Notes under the pieces: model-generated | The model's database searches: none | The model's input: only the letters and a program-made list of their open reading frames with translations | What the model was told of the DNA's origin: nothing | In this document: one piece after another, positions 34,663 to 43,756 of the stretch | How the letters are laid out: every line of letters starts with the position of its first letter | Position numbering within the stretch: the first letter of the stretch is position 1 | NCBI RefSeq assembly: GCF_047246645.1 | Contig: NZ_JBFOKR010000013.1 | Coordinates: 62,001 to 126,000 of the forward strand | Direction: 5' to 3' | Length of the DNA: 64,000 nucleotides | From: Ferdinandcohnia sp047246645 | GTDB taxonomy: Bacteria > Bacillota > Bacilli > Bacillales > Bacillaceae_L | Position numbers and translations under genes: made by a program

Positions 34663-35742
34663 TTATTCCTTCATAACGACTCCATGTTCAATTCCCCATG
34701 ATAAGAATATATCCTTATCTATGTAATCAGCTGCTTCAGAGCGTCCTACCGGTTCGTTCACTACTACTTCTTTCCCATTTTCCAGTCGTACCACCATTTT
34801 TGAAACAGAACCAACGTATATTCTTTCTTTGAACTTTCCTTTTATTTTTACCGAATCTTCCCCCTTTGAATGGTCTGCATCAATCGAGATCCTCTCTGGG
34901 CGAATGGTTAAGAAAATCTTTTCGCCTACCTTTAACCCTTCATTTCTTACTTCTATTTCTTTTCCATCAAGATTTATATACGCGTATTTTGTACCTACCT
35001 TTATAATTTCACCTTCAAATAAATTTGTTTCTCCTATAAAATCAGCGACAAATTTAGTCTTTGGTTTTTCATATATGTCAACTGGGGTACCTATTTGCTC
35101 AACAAACCCATTATTCATAACAGCTATTCGGTCTGACATAGTAAGTGCTTCTTCCTGGTCATGTGTAACATAGATAAAGGTTATTTTTAATTGTTGTTGT
35201 AAATGCTTTAATTCTACCTGCATTTGTTTTCGAAGCTTTAAGTCAAGTGCCCCTAATGGTTCATCCAATAAAATTACTTTAGGATTATTAATCAATGCTC
35301 GTGCAATGGCAATTCTTTGTTTCTGTCCACCACTTAACTGTGCTGGAGTTCTATTTTCATAGCCTTGTAAACGAACAAGCTCCAGCATTTTAGTAACCTT
35401 TTCTTTGATTACAGCTTTATTTTCGCCTCGCATTTTTAAGCCAAAAGCAACATTATCAAAAATATTCATATGGGGAAAAAGAGCGTAGCTTTGAAATACA
35501 GTATTAACATTACGTTTATTTGCAGGAGTTCCATCCACTCTTTTTCCATCTAGAACAATGCTTCCAAATGTTGGCTGTTCGAAGCCTGCAACCATTCGTA
35601 AAGTAGTTGTTTTTCCACAACCACTTGGACCTAGTAAGGTTAAAAATTCTCCTTCTCTCACTTGTAGTGAAACATCCTGTACAACCTTGGTATCACCAAA
35701 TTGTTTTGTCACGTTCTGCAATTCTACCATGTTCAGTGTCAT
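34663..35742 (-). CDS. potA: Spermidine/putrescine ABC transporter ATPase
   Basis: ABC ATPase of 359 residues with Walker A GPSGCGKTT (about 39-47), the signature LSGGQKQR, Walker B VILLDEPLGALD and a C-terminal TOBE-type domain (about 280-350). It energises PotBC uptake of polyamines. It is transcribed alone, convergent with potBC, from its own sigma-54 promoter, unlike the usual potABCD single operon. Confidence 0.94.
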   Translation of the reverse strand: MTLNMVELQNVTKQFGDTKVVQDVSLQVREGEFLTLLGPSGCGKTTTLRMVAGFEQPTFGSIVLDGKRVDGTPANKRNVNTVFQSYALFPHMNIFDNVAFGLKMRGENKAVIKEKVTKMLELVRLQGYENRTPAQLSGGQKQRIAIARALINNPKVILLDEPLGALDLKLRKQMQVELKHLQQQLKITFIYVTHDQEEALTMSDRIAVMNNGFVEQIGTPVDIYEKPKTKFVADFIGETNLFEGEIIKVGTKYAYINLDGKEIEVRNEGLKVGEKIFLTIRPERISIDADHSKGEDSVKIKGKFKERIYVGSVSKMVVRLENGKEVVVNEPVGRSEAADYIDKDIFLSWGIEHGVVMKE

Positions 35743-35837
35743 TACATTATCTTCCCCCTTTGTATTCTACAAAAGTCTATGTGATGGTCTAAATAATTTT
35801 TCCCACAATAATTTGGTTTCTTTTATATAAATAGACA

Positions 35838-35853
35838 TGCAATAAATATGCCA
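35838..35853 (-). promoter_or_regulatory. Sigma-54 promoter of potA
   Basis: On the minus strand TGGCATATTTATTGCA, canonical spacing, 96 bp upstream of potA. No enhancer pair was found between it and trxB. Confidence 0.9.
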
Positions 35854-35951
35854 AGAAATTGAGTTGAGGCGTTTTAAAGTTAGATCTTTGTTGGTTGCAA
35901 GAGGCAATTAAATAAGGGGATCTACCTTTGGGAATTATCTTAAGCTAAAAA

Positions 35952-35977
35952 GCCCTCCGAATTAATGATCGGAGGGC
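35952..35977 (-). terminator. Terminator of trxB
   Basis: GCCCTCCGA pairs with TCGGAGGGC. On the minus strand it is followed by TTTTTAGC. Confidence 0.88.
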
Positions 35978-35987
35978 AACATATTTT

Positions 35988-36932
35988 TTATGCTTTTAAT
36001 TTCTCGAGTAGCTCTTCTACATAATGCTGTGCGGCTTGAGCAGCAATACTACCATCGCCAGTTGCTGTAACAATTTGACGTAGTGTTTTTTCACGGATAT
36101 CGCCTGCAGCAAAAATTCCTGGAACTCTTGTTTCCATTTGTTCATTTGTTTCGATATAACCACTTGCGTTAGTAATACCAAGGTTTTCAAACGGCTTTGA
36201 AAGTGGAACCATACCAATGTAAATAAATACACCGTCAGCACCAAATTCTTTTTCTTCACCAGTTTGTGTATTCACAAGTGTTAAGCTTCCAACTTTACCG
36301 TCTTTTTCATGAATTTCTTTAACGGTATGATTCCAAATGAAATCAATTTTTTCGTTGTTAAACGCACGATTTTGAAGGATTTTTTGCGCACGTAATTCGT
36401 CTCGGCGGTGAACAATTGTAACCTTAGTTGCGAAACGAGTTAAGTAGACACCTTCTTCAACAGCAGAGTCTCCTCCACCCACAACGACAAGTTCTCTTCC
36501 TTTAAAGAACGCACCGTCACACACTGCACAATATGAAACTCCACGGCCACCAAGTTCTTTTTCACCAGGCACTCCGATTTTTTTGTATTCAGCTCCCGCA
36601 GAAATAATAACTGCACGAGCTTTAAATTGCTTGCTACCAGCAATAACTGTTTTATATTCTTCTCCATCAATTACTTCCTTGATGTCACCGTACGCATATT
36701 CAGCACCGAATTTTTTTGCGTGCTCAAACATTTTGGTAGATAGATCAGGACCTAGGATATGATCAAATCCTGGATAGTTTTCAACTTCCTCTGTGTTAGC
36801 CATTTGGCCTCCAGGGATTCCGCGCTCCAACATGAGAGTTGATAAGTTTGCACGAGAAGTATATACAGCAGCAGTCATACCCGCTGGGCCAGCTCCAATA
36901 ATAATGACATCATAAATTTTCTCTTCAGTCAT
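35988..36932 (-). CDS. trxB: Thioredoxin reductase
   Basis: NADPH-dependent flavoenzyme that reduces thioredoxin. The product has 314 residues. It has FAD motif GAGPAGMTAAVYTSR, the redox pair CAVC (SYCAVCDGAFF, about 134-137), the NADPH motif GGGDSAVEEG and the C-terminal FAD motif GIFAAGDIR. AAGGAG lies 8 bases before ATG at 36932; a GTG at 36941 is in frame but without a site. In B. subtilis it follows yvcD, as here, and precedes yvcI, which here is 22 kb away. Confidence 0.96.
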   Translation of the reverse strand: MTEEKIYDVIIIGAGPAGMTAAVYTSRANLSTLMLERGIPGGQMANTEEVENYPGFDHILGPDLSTKMFEHAKKFGAEYAYGDIKEVIDGEEYKTVIAGSKQFKARAVIISAGAEYKKIGVPGEKELGGRGVSYCAVCDGAFFKGRELVVVGGGDSAVEEGVYLTRFATKVTIVHRRDELRAQKILQNRAFNNEKIDFIWNHTVKEIHEKDGKVGSLTLVNTQTGEEKEFGADGVFIYIGMVPLSKPFENLGITNASGYIETNEQMETRVPGIFAAGDIREKTLRQIVTATGDGSIAAQAAQHYVEELLEKLKA

Positions 36933-37039
36933 TTTTGTCACTCCTTACCTAGCTGAGAACAAAACTAGTGTGATTTATTGTAATAGTATTTCCTACCTCT
37001 ATACTATAAAAACATGTCAAAATACGTCTATTAATATGC

Positions 37040-38530
37040 TCACTGAAGGAGTTCTTTCACATATTTAACATATTTCATCACAGTTGCCTTTGATATTTTG
37101 TATTTATCCGCTATTTCCTTTTGTGTGATTGTTCGAGACTGATGATTTCTCCAAATGTATTCAGTTGCAGCAGCCCATGCATGCCAGTTTGACACTTTGA
37201 ACTGTCTCTTCACTGCTTCATCGTAAATCATAAGCCAAGTTAAATAGAGCTCTTCATTAGCTGTGTCATCATGTTTATTGTTCATAAACAGTGTATCGGC
37301 TATTTGGTACCCGTCAATAATATAAGCAGGAATGTTTTGGGTTTTCTTTCTCTTGCTTAGTACGTAGTTTGCGAATTCCTGTTCAATTGTTGCATGTAAT
37401 TGGATATGCTTTAAGTCTTTACGTACTAATGAAGAATTTGTCTTGCTGGCTAAAAATAAACCATATAATCGTTCTTCAATAAAGTCTCCGTTTAGCCACC
37501 GATCAAGTACATCACTTATAGGCTTTGTACTATCTGATTCCCAAGGTGCAGTCCCTTTTTTCTCAGGATTTTCCTCAAGTACTCGTTTCCATGCATTTTT
37601 TGAAACCTCAATATGATCTGTATAATAAGCAGCATGTGATAACCAATAGAAAAAGGTATCGTCTCCTTCAAAGCCACTACGTTGTAAATTTCGTAACCAT
37701 TTATAAGCAAGGTCATGTCTGCCGATTAGCCCAAACGTTGCTCCGAGCTTATAGCGATGCTCAACTAGAATTGGGTGAATGGTTGATAATCGATTTGTAA
37801 GTTCCTTCACCTTCTGTGTTTTCCGTTGGTAATATAAGAAAACTAGCGTATTACATAAAGCGTGCAAATTTCCTGGATTTTTATCAAGTACTTCCTCAAG
37901 GGTTTCCGATGCTTTTTCAACATCACCTGAATAAAAATAAGCCAGTGCCAAATTGTTATAAGCTGACCAAAACTCAGGATACTCCTTAGTTATTTGTTTT
38001 AATAAAGTCACCGCTTCATCAAGTCGACCCGTTTCAAGTAACTCGCGTGCTTCTTCCTGTTTAACAAGTAGTTCATCCTGCTGGTTAGGGGATTCATCAT
38101 AATCGACTTCCTCTAAACTTAATAGATCCAGTAAATCCTCTGCATCTTCTGCAAAGTCTCCATCTGGTTCTCTACTCAGGTACTTTTCTGCATATCTGCC
38201 TGATTCTTGGAATAAGCCAAGGTGGGCATAATTATTTGCTATAAAATAAAAACACTCCGGCATATCAGAGTCGACTTCTTCAATAATAGAAGTGAGATAT
38301 TTGTTTGAGGATAAGTAATCACCAATTTCAGTTAGCGCAACTGCTAATTGACACAAAAACATCGGCTCATCTGGTTCAAGCTGAATTGCCCGTTCAAAGT
38401 GCTTGATTGATTTATATATATCATGCTGTCTATAAGCTTTTAATCCCTTTTTAAAATAATACTCTCCCGTCTGGATAAACGGAATTACCTTCGTGCTATG
38501 CTGTCTTTCTTTTATGTTTTGTTTTTCCAT
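37040..38530 (-). CDS. yvcD: TPR-repeat protein YvcD
   Basis: A 496-residue protein. Tetratricopeptide repeats occupy about residues 20-260 (for example GLKAYRQHDIYKSIKHFERA). A C-terminal helix-turn-helix-like segment reads QKEIADKYKISKATVMKYV. GGAGG is 6 bases before the ATG at 38530; the earlier TTG overlaps the ribosome site. Its position between the his genes and trxB is conserved. Molecular function is unknown. Confidence 0.85.
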   Translation of the reverse strand: MEKQNIKERQHSTKVIPFIQTGEYYFKKGLKAYRQHDIYKSIKHFERAIQLEPDEPMFLCQLAVALTEIGDYLSSNKYLTSIIEEVDSDMPECFYFIANNYAHLGLFQESGRYAEKYLSREPDGDFAEDAEDLLDLLSLEEVDYDESPNQQDELLVKQEEARELLETGRLDEAVTLLKQITKEYPEFWSAYNNLALAYFYSGDVEKASETLEEVLDKNPGNLHALCNTLVFLYYQRKTQKVKELTNRLSTIHPILVEHRYKLGATFGLIGRHDLAYKWLRNLQRSGFEGDDTFFYWLSHAAYYTDHIEVSKNAWKRVLEENPEKKGTAPWESDSTKPISDVLDRWLNGDFIEERLYGLFLASKTNSSLVRKDLKHIQLHATIEQEFANYVLSKRKKTQNIPAYIIDGYQIADTLFMNNKHDDTANEELYLTWLMIYDEAVKRQFKVSNWHAWAAATEYIWRNHQSRTITQKEIADKYKISKATVMKYVKYVKELLQ

Positions 38531-38663
38531 CGGGACCTCCAAAAATAATTAGTACCGAACGTAGTATAACACATAAAAGACCCGAGAACATAGAGCCTGC
38601 TTGGTTAAAAGTATAAAAATGATGTGTGGATTGATTATAGAGGGGAATTGGGAAGTAGGTAGA

Positions 38664-38699
38664 TTGTGGATATTGTGGATATTGTGGATATTGTTGATA
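38664..38699. repeat. Four tandem 9-bp units (TTGTGGATA)
   Basis: Three exact TTGTGGATA copies and one with TTGTTGATA, in the yvcD-hisI gap. The unit resembles half of a DnaA box. The rest of the gap holds repeat copy 1 and the hisI terminator. Confidence 0.75.
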
Positions 38700-38764
38700 G
38701 GCAGGTTGAGTTTACCTGGATTTTTTACGTTTCTGAGGCTATTTTTGTTGTAGGAAAGATACTG

Positions 38765-38810
38765 TGTCCTCCTGAGGTGGACAGTTGTCTTTTTGTGGTG
38801 CCTGACACCA
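38765..38810. repeat. Dispersed two-palindrome repeat, copy 1
   Basis: Palindrome A, TGTCCTCCTGAGGTGGACA (38765-38783), and palindrome B, TGGTGCCTGACACCA (38796-38810). TGTGGATAA, a perfect DnaA-box complement, follows at 38830-38838. Confidence 0.85.
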
Positions 38811-38860
38811 TTGGGGATTACTTGAATAATGTGGATAAGTGCATGCTTATGGAAAGCTAA

Positions 38861-38893
38861 AAAGAGCATGCTTTATAAAGAAAGCACGCTCTT
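38861..38893 (-). terminator. Terminator of the his operon
   Basis: AGAGCATGCTTT pairs with AAAGCACGCTCT with one mismatch, 15 bp past the hisI stop. Confidence 0.75.
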
Positions 38894-38907
38894 CTGTGGA
38901 TTGTTTT

Positions 38908-39534
38908 TTATCTGCGTTTTTGGAGTGCGTGTAGGACTTCGTCTAGTGGGAGCTTTTGCTCGCGTAATAGGACGAGTAGGTGGAAAAGTAAGTCAGCCGC
39001 TTCCCATTTTAGCTCTTCAGGGTCACGATTTTTTGCTGCAATGATAACTTCCGCTGCTTCTTCACCGACTTTTTTCAGTATCTTATCTACCCCTTTATCA
39101 AATAGGTAGGTAGTATACGATCCCTCTGGCATCTCCGCTTCACGCTCTGCAATTATTTTTTCCAGTTCACTAATAATCGCAAAACGATCACTGCTTTCGT
39201 TTTTGGAGTTTTCTTCCCCTAACAGACTGTCATTAAAACAAGAATAACTCCCAGTATGACAAGCTGGTCCTGCTGGTTCAACTAGCACTAGTATGGCATC
39301 CTGATCACAGTCGTATTTTATATCCACAATCTTTTGGGTATTCCCTGAGGTTTCCCCTTTATGCCATAACTCCTGACGAGAACGACTATAAAACCACGTT
39401 TCGCGCGTTTTAACTGATTTTCTCAGTGATTCTTCATTCATATATGCAAGTGTTAAAACCTCTTTACTACCACCATCCTGCACAATAGCTGGAGCAAGTC
39501 CCTTTTCATCAAATTTTACAGATTCTATATTCAT
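38908..39534 (-). CDS. hisI: Bifunctional phosphoribosyl-AMP cyclohydrolase/phosphoribosyl-ATP pyrophosphatase
   Basis: Histidine biosynthesis steps 2 and 3. The N-terminal cyclohydrolase domain (about 1-110) has SRSRQELWHKGETSGN, DCDQDAILV and CHTGSYSCF metal-ligand cysteines. The C-terminal pyrophosphatase domain (about 118-208) has GVDKILKKVGEEAAEVIIAAKN. The product has 208 residues. ATG overlaps the hisF stop by four bases. Confidence 0.96.
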   Translation of the reverse strand: MNIESVKFDEKGLAPAIVQDGGSKEVLTLAYMNEESLRKSVKTRETWFYSRSRQELWHKGETSGNTQKIVDIKYDCDQDAILVLVEPAGPACHTGSYSCFNDSLLGEENSKNESSDRFAIISELEKIIAEREAEMPEGSYTTYLFDKGVDKILKKVGEEAAEVIIAAKNRDPEELKWEAADLLFHLLVLLREQKLPLDEVLHALQKRR

Positions 39535-40289
39535 CGGACATTTACCCCTTTCTCTTTTAAAAACGCTTTTACTTCTTTAACAGATGTTTCTTTATAGTGA
39601 AAAATACTTGCTGCCAATGCTGCATCTGCCTTACCTTCTTCAAAAGCTTCTACGAAGTGCTCTGCATTACCTGCTCCACCTGATGCAATAACTGGTACAG
39701 AAACTGCAGAACTAACTACATTCGTTAGCTTAAGATTAAATCCGTCCTTGCTTCCGTCTTTGTCCATACTCGTTAACAAGATTTCGCCTGCACCCCGCTT
39801 AACCGCTTCTTTTGCCCAAGCCACAACTTCCCAGTCTGTTGCGTTACGACCACCGTGGGTATAGACTCTCCAACTTCCTAGTGCTTCATCAAATCTAGCG
39901 TCAATCGCAACGACAATACATTGAGAGCCGAAGAAATCTGCACCTTCTTTGATTAAGTCTGGATTAAGAAGGGCTGCTGTGTTAAGTGAAACTTTGTCAG
40001 CACCCGCACGAAGGATTTTTTTCATGTCTTCTAGAGAGTTGATTCCTCCTCCAACTGTAAAAGGAATCGCAAGCTCTGCTGCAACTTGTTCAACTACCTC
40101 TATCATCGTTTTACGTCCTTCATGTGAAGCAGAGATATCTAAGAAAACAAGCTCATCGGCTCCCTCTGAATCATAAAACTTAGCAAGCTCAACAGGATCT
40201 CCAGCATCTCGCAGTTCAACAAACTGCACTCCTTTTACAACTCTTCCGTCCTTTACATCTAGACACGGAATAATTCGTTTTGTAATCAT
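39531..40289 (-). CDS. hisF: Imidazole glycerol phosphate synthase, cyclase subunit
   Basis: TIM barrel that condenses PRFAR with ammonia from HisH. The product has 252 residues, with RIIPCLDVKDGRVVKG at the N-terminus, DISASHEGR and the D130-equivalent in IVVAIDARFD. The start ATG at 40289 overlaps the hisA stop by one base with GAGGTG upstream. A 26-codon in-frame extension into hisA is spurious. Confidence 0.96.
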   Translation of the reverse strand: MITKRIIPCLDVKDGRVVKGVQFVELRDAGDPVELAKFYDSEGADELVFLDISASHEGRKTMIEVVEQVAAELAIPFTVGGGINSLEDMKKILRAGADKVSLNTAALLNPDLIKEGADFFGSQCIVVAIDARFDEALGSWRVYTHGGRNATDWEVVAWAKEAVKRGAGEILLTSMDKDGSKDGFNLKLTNVVSSAVSVPVIASGGAGNAEHFVEAFEEGKADAALAASIFHYKETSVKEVKAFLKEKGVNVR

Positions 40290-41023
40290 CAGGACTTCAC
40301 CTCTTGTAAAGCCTCTCGGACAGAAAATTGGTTTGTATATAGGGCTTTTCCGACAATTGCGCCACAAACACCTTGACCAACTAATTCACTTAAGGCTGTC
40401 AGATCAGCCAACGAACTAACTCCACCAGATGCAATTACTTGTTTTCCTGTAACCGACGCTAGGTTCGCTACTGCTTCTAGATTTGGACCTGATAGCATCC
40501 CATCTGTTGCAATATCCGTAAATATAAAAACCTCTGCACCAGCATTGGCAAGTTCTACTCCTAGTTCAGTGGCTTTAACTGAAGACGTTTGTAGCCAGCC
40601 CTCTGTTGCAACATAACCGTTCTTTGCATCAATACCAATTGCGATTTTTTCTTTATAGATCTTGAGCATCTTTTTTACGAATGCTGGATTAGAAATTGCG
40701 GCGCTTCCTAAAATAACCCGGTCAACTCCGTTTTCGATGTAGTACTCTACATCCTCTTCCGTACGAATGCCCCCACCGATTTGCACCTTTGCGTTAAGCT
40801 TTTGTGCCACTTGAATGACATATTCGTCGTTTACGCGCTTGCCTGCTTTTGCTCCGTCCAAGTCAACCATATGGATCCATTCTGCTCCATCGTTTACGAA
40901 CGCTTGAGCCATATCAAATGGGGAATCGCCGTAAATTGTTTCTTGATTATAATCACCTTGGAGGAGACGGACGCATTTTCCGCCTCTCATATCAATGGCT
41001 GGATAGATTGTAAATGTACTCAT
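40289..41023 (-). CDS. hisA: Phosphoribosylformimino-AICAR phosphate isomerase
   Basis: TIM-barrel ketol-isomerase, 244 residues. Catalytic aspartates sit in PAIDMRGGKCVRL (N-terminus) and IFTDIATDGM. It overlaps hisH by four bases at its start and hisF by one base at its end. Confidence 0.96.
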   Translation of the reverse strand: MSTFTIYPAIDMRGGKCVRLLQGDYNQETIYGDSPFDMAQAFVNDGAEWIHMVDLDGAKAGKRVNDEYVIQVAQKLNAKVQIGGGIRTEEDVEYYIENGVDRVILGSAAISNPAFVKKMLKIYKEKIAIGIDAKNGYVATEGWLQTSSVKATELGVELANAGAEVFIFTDIATDGMLSGPNLEAVANLASVTGKQVIASGGVSSLADLTALSELVGQGVCGAIVGKALYTNQFSVREALQEVKS

Positions 41024-41655
41024 ACAGTCACCTTCTTTTCTACGATTGCAGCATAATTTTTTAGAATTGCAAGACCAAGTTCACTGCTTTTTTCGGGGTG
41101 AAATTGTGTCCCAAATACGTTCCCCTTTCCAACTACAGCAGGTACTTCCACATCATAAGAACTACTCGCTAACACAACTTCTTGATCTGGTGTGGCTACG
41201 TAATAGGAATGGACGAAGTAAACGTGTCCGCCTTCCACACCTTTTAAGAGAGGAGAAGGGTTCTTTTTTTCAAGTTCGTTCCAACCCATATGTGGAACTT
41301 TGTATGATTCTCCTGATGAAGTAACACCAGGAATTTTTATGATTTTTCCATTTAAGAGACCCAGGCCAGCTGAGTGTCCATTTTCTTCGCTTTCCTGGAA
41401 TAATAATTGCATGCCTAAGCAAATTCCTAGAAGCGGAGTACCAGAGTTTACTTCATCTTTTATAAAGGCAGCTAAGCCCGTTTCATTGAGAATGTCCATA
41501 GCGTCCTTAAACGAACCTACTCCTGGTAAAATTAATCCCTTCGTCTGTCTTAATTCTTCTGGTGAGCATGAAATGATATATTCATAATTCATTCGCTCAA
41601 GTGCTTTACTCACGCTGTATAAATTCCCCATGCCATAATCAATTATGCCGATCAT
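41020..41655 (-). CDS. hisH: Imidazole glycerol phosphate synthase, glutamine amidotransferase subunit
   Basis: Glutaminase partner of HisF, 211 residues. The class I triad cysteine is in LGICLGMQLLF, and the histidine/glutamate are in FGTQFHPEKS. The P-loop-like GVGSFKDAM is present. It abuts the hisB stop. Confidence 0.96.
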   Translation of the reverse strand: MIGIIDYGMGNLYSVSKALERMNYEYIISCSPEELRQTKGLILPGVGSFKDAMDILNETGLAAFIKDEVNSGTPLLGICLGMQLLFQESEENGHSAGLGLLNGKIIKIPGVTSSGESYKVPHMGWNELEKKNPSPLLKGVEGGHVYFVHSYYVATPDQEVVLASSSYDVEVPAVVGKGNVFGTQFHPEKSSELGLAILKNYAAIVEKKVTV

Positions 41656-42243
41656 TTATAACATTCCTTTCGTAGATGGAACCCCCTTAACACGCGGGTC
41701 AATCATCGTTGCTTCATCTAACGCACGACCTAATGCTTTAAATACCGCTTCAATCATATGGTGCGTGTTTTGCCCATAATGTACAATTACATGCAGGTTC
41801 ATTCTTGCTTCTAATGCCAGCTTCCATAAAAACTCATGAACTAGCTCAGTATCAAAGGTTCCAACTCGAGAACTAGGAAACTCACCTTTTAATTCAAAAT
41901 GAGGTCTGTTGCTCAAATCAATGACAACCTGCGCTAATGCTTCGTCCATTGGAACAAATGCATTTCCATAACGCTTTATCCCCTGCTTATCCCCAAGAGC
42001 TTCACGTAATGCCTGTCCTAGACAGATACCAATATCCTCTGTTGTATGGTGATCGTCTATTTCAACATCACCATCTGCATCAATTGATAAATTAAACTGA
42101 CCATGCTTTGTAAAAAGGTCTAACATATGTGTTAAAAAAGGGACACCCGTTTCTAACTTTGAAATACCTTCTCCATCCACACTAAAATCCAACTTAATAT
42201 CCGTCTCATTTGTCTTTCGCCCAACAACTGCCTGTCTCGTCAT
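41656..42243 (-). CDS. hisB: Imidazoleglycerol-phosphate dehydratase
   Basis: Mn-dependent dehydratase, 195 residues, with DDHHTTED and HHMIEAVFKALGRAL metal motifs. The ATG at 42243 has AGGTG 6 bases upstream; a GTG at 42252 is also in frame. The preceding gap to hisD (219 bp) holds copy 2 of the dispersed repeat. Confidence 0.95.
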   Translation of the reverse strand: MTRQAVVGRKTNETDIKLDFSVDGEGISKLETGVPFLTHMLDLFTKHGQFNLSIDADGDVEIDDHHTTEDIGICLGQALREALGDKQGIKRYGNAFVPMDEALAQVVIDLSNRPHFELKGEFPSSRVGTFDTELVHEFLWKLALEARMNLHVIVHYGQNTHHMIEAVFKALGRALDEATMIDPRVKGVPSTKGML

Positions 42244-42357
42244 CACTAACACCTACCGTTTATGAAATATGTAAACTTGTAAATTACTTTTAAAATGCTT
42301 GTGGATTATTGGGCTTATTATGTTGTCAGATATGCACATAATCCACAAAGTCCACAA

Positions 42358-42403
42358 TGGTGCCTGACACCATAGAAATACAAATGTCCTCCTGAGGTGG
42401 ACA
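42358..42403. repeat. Dispersed two-palindrome repeat, copy 2 (inside the his operon)
   Basis: Palindrome B TGGTGCCTGACACCA (42358-42372) then palindrome A TGTCCTCCTGAGGTGGACA (42385-42403), in the opposite order to copies 1 and 3. It separates hisD from hisB. TAATCCACA, a one-mismatch DnaA-box-like 9-mer, is 14 bp away. Confidence 0.85.
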
Positions 42404-42462
42404 CTACACCTTATACTGAGTTATTCTTCAGGAGGACTTCCTGCATTTTGTCATGCTCACAA

Positions 42463-43728
42463 TTATTTAAGACGTTCTTCCACCGCTCTAGCGTGGGCTT
42501 CTAAGCCTTCTAGTCTTGCAAATGCGGCTATTTTGGGACCATTTTCTTCTAGTGCCTGTTTACTATAGGAGATGATACTGGACTTTTTAGTAAAGTCATC
42601 TACATTTAATGGACTTGAGAAACGCGCTGTCCCGTTTGTGGGTAACACGTGATTTGGTCCTGCAAAATAATCTCCGACAGGCTCCGAACTGTATCGCCCT
42701 ACAAAGATAGCACCTGCATGTCTAATTTTGCTAACAAGCTCCATCGGTTCTTCTGTCATAATCTCTAAATGCTCTGGAGCGAGTTCATTCACAACTTTAA
42801 TTGCTTGTTCAAGATCCTCCGTTACGTAAATAGCCCCATAATCAGTTATCGATGCTTTTGCAATATTCACACGTGGTAAAAGCTTTACCTGTCTTTCTAC
42901 CTCAATAGAAACCTGCTCTGCCAGCTCCATGGAATGGGTCACAAGGATACTTGACGCACGCTCATCATGCTCAGCCTGTGACAAAAGATCTGTTGCTACT
43001 TCATTTGCCAATGCACTATCATCAGCTAAAACGACAATCTCACTTGGACCAGCAATCATGTCGATATCGACATTTCCATATACTTCACGCTTGGCAAGTG
43101 CAACAAATATGTTCCCTGGTCCTACAATTTTATCCACAGGTTGAATAGTATCTGTACCAAAAGCAAGTGCCCCCACCGCTTGCGCTCCACCAACCTTGTA
43201 AATCTCACCTACACCTAAAATATCAGCTGCTACTAAAACCCCGGCAGGAATGCTTCCATCTTTACCAGGGGGAGATACCATCACAATCCTTTCAACACCA
43301 GCTACTTGGGCTGGTACCACATTCATTAAAACGGAAGAAGGGTACGCAGCTTTTCCACCAGGCACATACACGCCAACTGCATCAAGCGGTGTAATTTTTT
43401 GACCAAGAATCGTACCGTTATCCTTCATCGTCATCCAAGACTGTTTGACCTGACGGGAATGGAAGTCTTGAATATTTTCAGCAGCTTCTTTTATTATGCC
43501 TACTACATCTTTATCTACTTTTTTATACGCTTCTTCTATTTCCGCCCGACTAACCTTTAAATCAGAAAGAGAAACACCGTCAAATTTCTCGGTATACTTT
43601 TTTAAGGCGTAATCCCCTTTGGTTTTAACCTCAGAGAGGATTTCTAAAACTGCTTGCCGTTGCTCCTCTGTCCCGCTATCAATAGTTCTTTTAAGGGAAA
43701 CAGTGCTCGTTACACGTTCTATCCGCAT
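42463..43728 (-). CDS. hisD: Histidinol dehydrogenase
   Basis: NAD-dependent, zinc-containing oxidation of histidinol to histidine, 421 residues. It shows VPGGKAAYPSSVLM, DLLSQAEHDE (Zn ligands) and GPNHVLPTNGTARF. It follows hisG after 28 bp. A TTATCCACA 9-mer occurs inside the coding sequence near 43130 and is considered incidental. Confidence 0.96.
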   Translation of the reverse strand: MRIERVTSTVSLKRTIDSGTEEQRQAVLEILSEVKTKGDYALKKYTEKFDGVSLSDLKVSRAEIEEAYKKVDKDVVGIIKEAAENIQDFHSRQVKQSWMTMKDNGTILGQKITPLDAVGVYVPGGKAAYPSSVLMNVVPAQVAGVERIVMVSPPGKDGSIPAGVLVAADILGVGEIYKVGGAQAVGALAFGTDTIQPVDKIVGPGNIFVALAKREVYGNVDIDMIAGPSEIVVLADDSALANEVATDLLSQAEHDERASSILVTHSMELAEQVSIEVERQVKLLPRVNIAKASITDYGAIYVTEDLEQAIKVVNELAPEHLEIMTEEPMELVSKIRHAGAIFVGRYSSEPVGDYFAGPNHVLPTNGTARFSSPLNVDDFTKKSSIISYSKQALEENGPKIAAFARLEGLEAHARAVEERLK

Positions 43729-43756
43729 CCTTTGTTAGTCCTTTCTATCTAATCTG

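Noticed and set aside
43130..43138. Exact DnaA box TTATCCACA
   Set aside because: It lies within the hisD coding sequence and is explained by codons for a Val-Asp-Lys-like stretch; treated as chance.
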